DNA of 14,055 bases, from the NCBI GenBank assembly GCA_025800305.1, contig JAOXRY010000151.1, forward strand, positions 1 to 14,055, written 5' to 3'. The notes below the pieces were generated by a model that ran no database searches, was not told the DNA's origin, and saw only the letters and a list, made by a program, of their open reading frames with translations. This document shows positions 8,004 to 12,886 of the stretch, piece after piece. This DNA comes from Campylobacterales bacterium (GTDB taxonomy: Bacteria; Campylobacterota; Campylobacteria; Campylobacterales; SZUA-545). Both the position numbers and the translations under genes were made by a program. Position 1 is the first letter of the stretch, and each line of letters starts with the position of its first letter.

Positions 8004-8712
8004 TAAAAAGACCTAAGAGAATCATAAAGATAGGAGCTATAAAGTTAAGGTAAAAAATTGCCTTTTCAAAGTTTCCTATTTTACTTCTTGAATAAGTTGA
8101 TAAGATTCCAATAAGAGAGATTGTAATTCCCATCCCTATGCTCATAGCAAGGGCAGCTAAGATCCCTATATAGATTTTTTTAAGAAGGAGTGTAAATATA
8201 ATAATTGTCATAGCACCAGGACAAGGGACAATTCCAATGGCTATTGCTGTTTGATAAAAGTTTCCATTTTCTACATCTTTTTCAGTAGAACAACATTTTT
8301 TATGAGAATATGCCTCATATAGAAGATATAGACCAATAAGAATAATCAAAACACCAGAGAACTGATAGATGTATCCATAAAAAGTATCAAAGTTTTTACT
8401 GAAAAATCCCTTGATAAAAAAGTAGATTCCATAAGTTGCAACAAGTGCAGAGAGTGCATGGAAAATAGCTATAAAAAATCCCATATGAATAGCACTTTTT
8501 ATAGAGGAGTTTTTACTTAAAAAATAACTGGCAACAACAGCTTTTCCATGACCAGGACCAATTGCATGGACAATACCATAGAAAAAAGAGATTCCCAAAA
8601 CAAAAAGTATTGATTCTAAGGTCAAATCCGCTCTTAAAGCAGATGTTATTTCACTGGTAAGATCTTTTTGATACATTGTTAGTTGATAAATAAATCTATT
8701 AAAGAGTTCCAC
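7987..8712 (-). CDS. NicO/RcnA-family metal ion permease
   Basis: This 241-aa inner-membrane protein has about six hydrophobic segments. Residues 49-57 are HAIGPGHGK, the signature of the NicO nickel/cobalt transporter family, and residues 160-167 are GIVPCPGA, its second conserved motif. The loop between the halves is short and reads SHKKCCSTEKD (136-146): one His and two Cys rather than the long His-rich loop of RcnA exporters. Members may import or export Ni or Co, and direction cannot be told here. The GTG start shares its first base with the last base of the DUF1007 stop (TAGTG), so the pair is translationally coupled. The promoter region carries a Fur-like site, so iron or another metal should be considered as substrate besides nickel. 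Confidence 0.85.
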   Translation of the reverse strand: MELFNRFIYQLTMYQKDLTSEITSALRADLTLESILFVLGISFFYGIVHAIGPGHGKAVVASYFLSKNSSIKSAIHMGFFIAIFHALSALVATYGIYFFIKGFFSKNFDTFYGYIYQFSGVLIILIGLYLLYEAYSHKKCCSTEKDVENGNFYQTAIAIGIVPCPGAMTIIIFTLLLKKIYIGILAALAMSIGMGITISLIGILSTYSRSKIGNFEKAIFYLNFIAPIFMILLGLFIIQIV

Positions 8713-9257
8713 TATCTAATCCTTATTATTGATGCTTTTCCAAAATAAAACTCTCCATTTATATCTTTTATTTTATGAGAAGTCTCTACATCAGAAAGAA
8801 TTTTAATATTTTTTTTATCAAGAACCATTGCAATATAGTTTTCTTTATCTATGGAAAAGACCTGAAGGAGGTCACTGCTTTTAATTGGTTGATTAATCTC
8901 AACAGTATAGTTATACACAAGAAGGTTATTTTTTATTTCAGGTAAAAAATCTTTTCCTTTAATTTTTACTTTTTTGTTATTTAACTTTATCTCACACATA
9001 TATCCATATTTAGCAATTCCTGTAAAAGACTCTTCTGTAATAAAATCTCTCTCTTTTTTATCAAATTTTCCATCTTTATTTAAATCAAAATCATTGATAT
9101 AGTAGAGGGATGTCATCTCATCAAAAATCCATTTTATACGAACATCTTTTATTTTTTTTTCTTCAATAGTAACGGTATAAGAGGTTACAACAAATACATG
9201 AGGATGGCTTAAAATCTTTGATAGAGAAAGAAAAAAGACGATAAAAATAAAACGCAT
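8712..9257 (-). CDS. DUF1007-family secreted protein, NicO partner
   Basis: DUF1007 proteins are periplasmic or exported partners commonly encoded beside NicO permeases; their biochemical role is unsettled. From the ATG at 9257 it is 181 aa with a signal peptide (MRFIFIVFFLSLS) leading to SHPHVFV, the family's typical mature N-terminus with two His. A canonical EF-hand-like loop follows at residues 58-69 (D-L-N-K-D-G-K-F-D-x-x-E), as usual in the family. Start choice is uncertain. TTG at 9272 has GGAAAG four bases upstream, and TTG at 9284 gives 190 aa but abuts the Fur-like box. The ATG gives the cleanest signal peptide but lacks a close ribosome binding site. It is coupled to the permease by a one-base overlap, and a role in metal capture or delivery is inferred. 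Confidence 0.82.
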   Translation of the reverse strand: MRFIFIVFFLSLSKILSHPHVFVVTSYTVTIEEKKIKDVRIKWIFDEMTSLYYINDFDLNKDGKFDKKERDFITEESFTGIAKYGYMCEIKLNNKKVKIKGKDFLPEIKNNLLVYNYTVEINQPIKSSDLLQVFSIDKENYIAMVLDKKNIKILSDVETSHKIKDINGEFYFGKASIIRIR

Positions 9258-9290
9258 TTCAAAAAAAAGCAAATTACTTTCCAAGAAAAT

Positions 9291-9305
9291 TAATAATGAT
9301 TATCA
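9291..9305. promoter_or_regulatory. Fur-box-like operator for the DUF1007-NicO operon
   Basis: TAATAATGATTATCA matches the palindrome TGATAATnATTATCA at 13 of 14 defined positions. Read on the minus strand it contains TGATAAT, a plausible -10 for the leftward genes. It would therefore repress the DUF1007-NicO pair when iron is plentiful. Confidence 0.7.
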
Positions 9306-9335
9306 AAATTAAGGAAAAACTAAGAATAATAACCC

Positions 9336-9341
9336 TATAAT
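9336..9341 (+). promoter_or_regulatory. Candidate -10 box for the DUF2325 operon
   Basis: A perfect TATAAT lies 33 bases before the ATG of the DUF2325 gene. It sits two bases upstream of the second Fur-like palindrome, which would cover the transcription start. Confidence 0.55.
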
Positions 9342-9343
9342 TC

Positions 9344-9358
9344 TGATATTGATTATCA
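9344..9358. promoter_or_regulatory. Fur-box-like operator for the DUF2325 operon
   Basis: TGATATTGATTATCA matches the Fur palindrome at 13 of 14 defined positions. It lies directly downstream of a TATAAT, in the classic repressor position. With the site at 9291 it gives each of the two divergent promoters its own box, 38 bases apart. Confidence 0.75.
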
Positions 9359-9374
9359 AAATAAGGAAATAAAG

Positions 9375-9698
9375 ATGTCAGTTTTAGTACTTGGTGGTGA
9401 CCAAATAATACAAATAAGAAAAATTTTAGAACAGTATGGGGCAACTAAAATTAAACATTGGGACTTAAGAAATAAAGCAACTGCAACAAGAAAAGATATT
9501 CCAAATGGAGTAGATTACGTTGTTATGCTTACATCATTCATCAATCACAATGCAATGAAGTATTTTAAATCTCAAGCAAAGAAAAGAAATCTAATGGTAA
9601 TTCCCGCACAAAGAAATATCCAAAGTCTTCAGTGTGAGTTAGAAAAAAGATTTGACAATGGCTGTTTTGACTGCCCAGTAAATGGGAAATGTAACTAA
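9375..9698 (+). CDS. DUF2325 protein with C-terminal cysteine cluster
   Basis: This 107-aa protein fits the DUF2325 family, whose function is not established. Residues 1-9 are MSVLVLGGD, a Rossmann-like first strand and loop. H28-WDLR and LTSFINHNAMK (52-62) are the other conserved blocks, ending in VIPAQRNIQSL (75-85). After the domain comes a cysteine tail: C87-x9-C97-x2-C100-x5-C106, four Cys in 20 residues, enough for a zinc site or an iron-sulfur cluster. Whether this tail is normal for the family cannot be judged from one sequence. It is the first gene behind a Fur-like box. The ribosome binding site is AAGGAA at 9363-9368. The next gene follows after 9 bp. No enzymatic residues are evident. 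Confidence 0.85.
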   Translation: MSVLVLGGDQIIQIRKILEQYGATKIKHWDLRNKATATRKDIPNGVDYVVMLTSFINHNAMKYFKSQAKKRNLMVIPAQRNIQSLQCELEKRFDNGCFDCPVNGKCN

Positions 9699-9707
9699 GG
9701 AAAAGCT

Positions 9708-9926
9708 ATGTCAGTAAATAACATGAAAGATATGATGGATCTATTATCAATGGAAGATAATGGAGTGACGATGATCTGTAAATGTTGTGGAAAAAAAGTC
9801 TCTGTCTGTTTAGATGGAAGTATCCAAAAGACAAAAAAAGAGTGTAATGAGATGGAGTTTTATCCTAGTGAGGTAAAAACCATAGCATTTGGAATTTGCG
9901 GTTTTTGTAAAAGTAAAGATCTATAA
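9708..9926 (+). CDS. Small cysteine-rich protein, putative metal binding; unrecognised
   Basis: A 72-aa cytosolic protein with seven cysteines: C24, C26, C27, C34, C46, C64 and C67. The pattern CKCCGK near residue 24 and CGFC near residue 64 resembles the two knuckles of a zinc ribbon or rubredoxin-like fold, but spacing and family were not recognised. The N-terminus is Met- and Asp-rich (NNMKDMMDLLSME). The ATG is preceded by AAGGAAAAG, which overlaps the stop of the DUF2325 gene, and the next gene starts 9 bp after this stop. The organisation says it is co-expressed with DUF2325 under a Fur-like box. Iron or zinc binding is inference. Confidence 0.78.
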   Translation: MSVNNMKDMMDLLSMEDNGVTMICKCCGKKVSVCLDGSIQKTKKECNEMEFYPSEVKTIAFGICGFCKSKDL

Positions 9927-9935
9927 GGAAGAGCC

Positions 9936-10346
9936 ATGTGTTTTAATGAGTGCACAAATGTGATGAAATGCAAAGAAAAAAATCTTCAAGATAGTTTCTA
10001 TGACTTTGTATTTAATAAAATCTCCTTTGATAAAAGAGAGAGATTTGTAGAGAAAAATGGTGACTCTATAGATATTACACCTTACAACAGTGAAGGGGTA
10101 AAAGTTGTTCCTGTGTGGAAACATCTAAATGTAGAGGATCTAGATATTCAAGATGATATGGAAAGAGCCGCAGAAATAATATTGGAAAGTGAATCAAAGT
10201 GTGTTTATTTTGTCTATCCAAAAAATGACAATTTTAAAAAACATATACAGATAAAAATTCCAGAGTTGGAAGAGATGTATGCCAACGACTACATGATAAA
10301 AGTTGTTCCATACTCATTACATGATAAAATCAAGCAAGGGAGTTAA
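9936..10346 (+). CDS. Hypothetical protein with N-terminal C2/C6/C12 cluster
   Basis: No family was recognised for this 136-aa protein. It starts MCFNECTNVMKCKEK, placing cysteines at 2, 6 and 12; a fourth is C89. The rest is soluble and acidic, with probable helices around 67-85 (DLDIQDDMERAAEIILES) and an alternating strand VYFVYPK at 90-96, followed by a C-terminal IKIPELEEMYANDYMIKVVPY region. It has no signal peptide or membrane segment. The ATG has AAGGAAGAG upstream, the same layout as the previous gene. The stop codon is followed one base later by the ATG of the 13-codon ORF. Protein-coding status is supported by spacing, ribosome binding site and codon use; function is unknown. Confidence 0.7.
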   Translation: MCFNECTNVMKCKEKNLQDSFYDFVFNKISFDKRERFVEKNGDSIDITPYNSEGVKVVPVWKHLNVEDLDIQDDMERAAEIILESESKCVYFVYPKNDNFKKHIQIKIPELEEMYANDYMIKVVPYSLHDKIKQGS

Positions 10347-10347
10347 G

Positions 10348-10389
10348 ATGAAGAAAAATCTCATCAAACCAACCGGTTGCACTTGTTAA
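10348..10389 (+). CDS. Micro-ORF, 13-aa peptide MKKNLIKPTGCTC
   Basis: ATG at 10348 opens 13 codons ending TAA at 10387-10389. The start is one base after the stop of the 136-aa gene and has AAGGGAG (10336-10342) at a 5-base spacing. This repeats the stop/ribosome-binding-site/ATG layout of the two genes before it, which favours real translation. The peptide is basic at the N-terminus and ends Gly-Cys-Thr-Cys, and it continues the cysteine-rich theme of the operon. It could be a leader peptide acting on the hairpin region downstream, a metal-binding or modified micropeptide, or the remnant of a longer gene. Its shortness means chance cannot be excluded. Confidence 0.45.
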   Translation: MKKNLIKPTGCTC

Positions 10390-10404
10390 TAAAATTATAA
10401 AACA

Positions 10405-10435
10405 TTTACCATCTAAAAATAGTGTTGGTAAACAC
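10405..10435 (+). promoter_or_regulatory. Two mutually exclusive hairpins ahead of the terminator
   Basis: TTTACCA (10405-10411) can pair with TGGTAAA (10426-10432), 7 bp. Alternatively GTGTT (10422-10426) pairs with AACAC (10431-10435) around a GGTA tetraloop. Both use bases 10426 and 10431-10432, so only one can form. They lie between the micro-ORF stop and the terminator. Neither overlaps the terminator stem, so a classical antiterminator is not shown. Confidence 0.35.
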
Positions 10436-10443
10436 AAAGCTTC

Positions 10444-10469
10444 AAAGCGGGGTTTATCCCGCTTTTTTT
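10444..10469 (+). terminator. Rho-independent terminator in the leader of the substrate-binding protein gene
   Basis: AAAGCGGG (10444-10451), loop GTTTAT, CCCGCTTT (10458-10465), with the T-run continuing to 10469. The 8-bp stem with a GC core and seven Ts is a textbook terminator. It ends 21 bases before the ATG at 10491. That leaves no room for a promoter between, so the downstream gene depends on readthrough or on a promoter upstream of the hairpin. Confidence 0.88.
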
Positions 10470-10490
10470 ATTTAAAATCAAAGGAAAAAA

Positions 10491-11465
10491 ATGAAAAAAA
10501 TCTCTCTACTGTTATTTGTTATTTCTCTAAGTTTTTTACAAAGTGAAGAAAAATTAGAACGATTGGTTTTAAGTGGACCTTTTGCCAGTGTTTCTCATCC
10601 ATTGGTTCATATGGTTGAAAGTGGAGCCTTAAAAGATGTAGCTAAAGAGGTTGAGTTTAGACTGTGGAAAAATCCAGATGAATTAAGAGTTATAACGATA
10701 CAAAAAGGTGCAGATTTTGTTGCTGTTCCTACCAATGTTGGTGCTAATCTTCACAATAAAGGTGTTGAAATTGAACTTTTAAACGTCTCTGTTTGGGGTA
10801 TTTTAGGAATGGTTACTAGAGATCCTAATTTAAAAACATTGGCAGACTTTAAAGGAAAAGAGATAGCAATGCCTTTTAGAAGTGATATGCCTGATATTCT
10901 TTTTGGTGAGGTAGCAAAACAGCAAGGGCTAAATCCTAAGAAAGATTTTAAACTTAGATACGTTTCTTCTCCTGTTGATGCTATGCAGATGCTTATAATG
11001 AGAAGAGTCGATCATGCTTTACTAGCAGAACCTGCAATCTCTATAGCTTTAAGAAAAACAAAATCTTTTCCGATGAAGATAGTTGCACCTGATATTTATA
11101 GAAGTGTTAACTTACAAAAGGAGTGGGGAAAAGTATTTAAAACAGAGGCAAAAGTTCCTCAAGCAGGTATCGCATTTTTAGGAGGAACAAAAGGAAAAGA
11201 GCATTTAATTGAAAGATTCAACCAAGAGTACAAAAAATCTCTAGCTTGGTATAAAGCCAATCCTAAAAAAGCAGGAGAGTTGGTAGTAAAGTATATGCCA
11301 ATGCTTCAAGCAGAAGGTGTAGCTGATTCAATTCCCAACGTAAATTTAAATGTTGTCTCAGCAAAAGAAGCAAAAAAAGATCTAGAGTTTTTCTTTGAGA
11401 TCTTAAAAAAGAGTAATCCTAAATTATTAGGAGGTAACCTACCTGATGATAGTTATTATAGGTAA
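10491..11465 (+). CDS. Orphan NitT/TauT-type ABC substrate-binding protein
   Basis: A 324-aa periplasmic binding protein with a Sec signal peptide (MKKISLLLFVISLSFLQS). The body fits the NMT1/SsuA/TauA-like class: LKTLADFKGKEIAMPF at the hinge region, PVDAMQMLIMRRVDHALLAEPA in the second lobe, and a C-terminal helical segment (YKKSLAWYKANPKKAGELVVKYMP) typical of the group. The ligand cannot be predicted; relatives bind sulfonates, nitrate, thiamine precursors and others. No permease or ATPase of the matching type is adjacent, and the ATPase at 4285 is of a different class. A terminator lies just upstream and a Fur-controlled gene starts 89 bp after the stop. The position suggests an iron-linked role, which is only inference. 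Confidence 0.82.
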   Translation: MKKISLLLFVISLSFLQSEEKLERLVLSGPFASVSHPLVHMVESGALKDVAKEVEFRLWKNPDELRVITIQKGADFVAVPTNVGANLHNKGVEIELLNVSVWGILGMVTRDPNLKTLADFKGKEIAMPFRSDMPDILFGEVAKQQGLNPKKDFKLRYVSSPVDAMQMLIMRRVDHALLAEPAISIALRKTKSFPMKIVAPDIYRSVNLQKEWGKVFKTEAKVPQAGIAFLGGTKGKEHLIERFNQEYKKSLAWYKANPKKAGELVVKYMPMLQAEGVADSIPNVNLNVVSAKEAKKDLEFFFEILKKSNPKLLGGNLPDDSYYR

Positions 11466-11475
11466 GGTTTGATTT

Positions 11476-11490
11476 AGATAATAATTATCA
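11476..11490. promoter_or_regulatory. Fur-box-like operator for the imelysin operon
   Basis: AGATAATAATTATCA matches TGATAATnATTATCA at 13 of 14 defined positions. It lies 64 bases before the imelysin ATG and contains GATAAT, a plausible -10. Imelysin genes are known iron-repressed genes in several bacteria, so function and site agree. Confidence 0.75.
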
Positions 11491-11554
11491 ACACTAATTA
11501 AAAGTTAAGATAAATCGGAGTAACATCCATACATAAGTTTATAAAGGGAAACAG

Positions 11555-12886
11555 ATGAATATTTCAAGAGGAAAACTATTAGTTACAACACTTAGTGCTG
11601 TTGCTGTAATGGGACTTACAGGTTGTATGAATAACCCATCACCATCAAGTGATAAAGGGACATTTTTAGAGGCTTATTCTAATATAGCTTTAGATAACTA
11701 TAGTGATGCATTAGCAGATGCAAAAGCTTTACAAAAAGCAATAGATAATTTTGCTAAAAAGCCAACTACAAAAAGTCTAAAAGAAGCAAAAGCTGCATGG
11801 CTAACATCAAGAGAGTCTTATGGACAGTCTGAGATCTTTAGATTATCAAACGGACCAATTGATGCAGAAGAAGGCTGGGTTGCTGATATGTATGGTGCAT
11901 TGGAAGGACAGATTAATGCTTGGCCTTTAGACGAGAATATGATTGATTACACTAAAAACGCTAAGGGAAAAAGAACAAAAGGGAACATCATCGATTCAAG
12001 AGGAATGTTTAACCCTGGTGGAGAAGATAGTAAAGCTGTAAATGTAGATAACATTACAGTTGAAGCAATTACAGAGTTAAATGAAAATGGTGGTGAAGCT
12101 AATGTTGCAACAGGTTATCATGCAGTAGAATTTTTACTTTGGGGACAAGATCAAGACTATAGTTCATTTGTAAAAGATGGTATTACAAAAGGTGCTTTAA
12201 AAGCTGGAGGAAGACCACTTAAAGATTTTACAAAAAATAGAAATGCAAAAAGAAGACTTGCTTATTTAAAAGCTGCTACTTCTAAGATTGTTTCAGATCT
12301 AGAAGTTATTACAGGTGCTTGGGAAAAAGGTGGCTGCCAAACAGATGGTAAAGGTTGTTACAGAGAAGCTTTCTTAGGAAAAGGGAAAAATCCAATCTCT
12401 GCTACAGAAGCTAAAAAACAAGTATTTGCTGGTATGGGCGTATTTATCAAATCTGAACTGGCAAATGAGAGAATTGCAGTAGCTGTTTTAACTCCAAGTG
12501 AAGAAGATGAACACAGTTGTTTTTCAGATAATACTCACAGAGACATCGTAACTAATTACCAAGGTTTTAAAAACATTTTAATGGGGACATACAAAGGTGT
12601 TGACTATGGTAAAGCGCCAATTGATATGGTAAGTGGTGCTGACAAAAAAAGAATAATGGAGTTAATCTCTAAAATTGAGACTAAAATTGCTTCAATTAAC
12701 TCTTTAGCAGAAACTAGTAGACACTTTGACTATCAAATTAGACCAAATGATCCTCAAGCAAAAGTTATTGTTAAGCTTAAAAATGAGCTTAGAAAGCTTG
12801 GTGATGAGATGGTTCATGTTGCAAAAGCAAATGGAATTAATTTAACAGTTGATGATGTGACTGATGCAGAAGAGACTAAACTTTAG
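11555..12886 (+). CDS. Imelysin-family iron-regulated lipoprotein (IrpA-like)
   Basis: A 443-aa surface or periplasmic protein with a lipoprotein signal ending in the lipobox LTGC, so C24 is the lipidated residue. Imelysin-family proteins are implicated in iron uptake, though direct iron transport is unproven for most. The family motif GxHxxE is present at G187-Y-H189-A-V-E192. The segment EEDEHSCFSDNTHRD (316-330) is also characteristic. C261 and C268 (CQTDGKGC) could form a disulfide. The N-terminal NPSPSSDK stretch is a short flexible linker from the membrane. The ribosome binding site is AAAGGGAA at 11543-11550. A Fur-like box lies upstream and the di-heme oxidase gene overlaps its 3' end by 23 nt, the known imelysin/di-heme oxidase pairing. 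Confidence 0.93.
   Translation: MNISRGKLLVTTLSAVAVMGLTGCMNNPSPSSDKGTFLEAYSNIALDNYSDALADAKALQKAIDNFAKKPTTKSLKEAKAAWLTSRESYGQSEIFRLSNGPIDAEEGWVADMYGALEGQINAWPLDENMIDYTKNAKGKRTKGNIIDSRGMFNPGGEDSKAVNVDNITVEAITELNENGGEANVATGYHAVEFLLWGQDQDYSSFVKDGITKGALKAGGRPLKDFTKNRNAKRRLAYLKAATSKIVSDLEVITGAWEKGGCQTDGKGCYREAFLGKGKNPISATEAKKQVFAGMGVFIKSELANERIAVAVLTPSEEDEHSCFSDNTHRDIVTNYQGFKNILMGTYKGVDYGKAPIDMVSGADKKRIMELISKIETKIASINSLAETSRHFDYQIRPNDPQAKVIVKLKNELRKLGDEMVHVAKANGINLTVDDVTDAEETKL

Noticed and set aside
9258..9284. N-terminal extension of the DUF1007 protein starting at TTG 9284
   Set aside because: It adds a polar nine-residue stretch before the signal peptide, abuts the Fur-like box and has no ribosome binding site. 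TTG 9272 remains possible.
9921..10124. Antisense open frame opposite the 136-aa gene
   Set aside because: The plus-strand gene has a proper ribosome binding site and operon spacing; the antisense frame has neither.
10444..10469. Reading the GC hairpin as an end-of-operon terminator that fully isolates the next gene
   Set aside because: There are only 21 bases between the hairpin and the next start codon, so full isolation would leave that gene without a promoter. The leader interpretation is kept instead.
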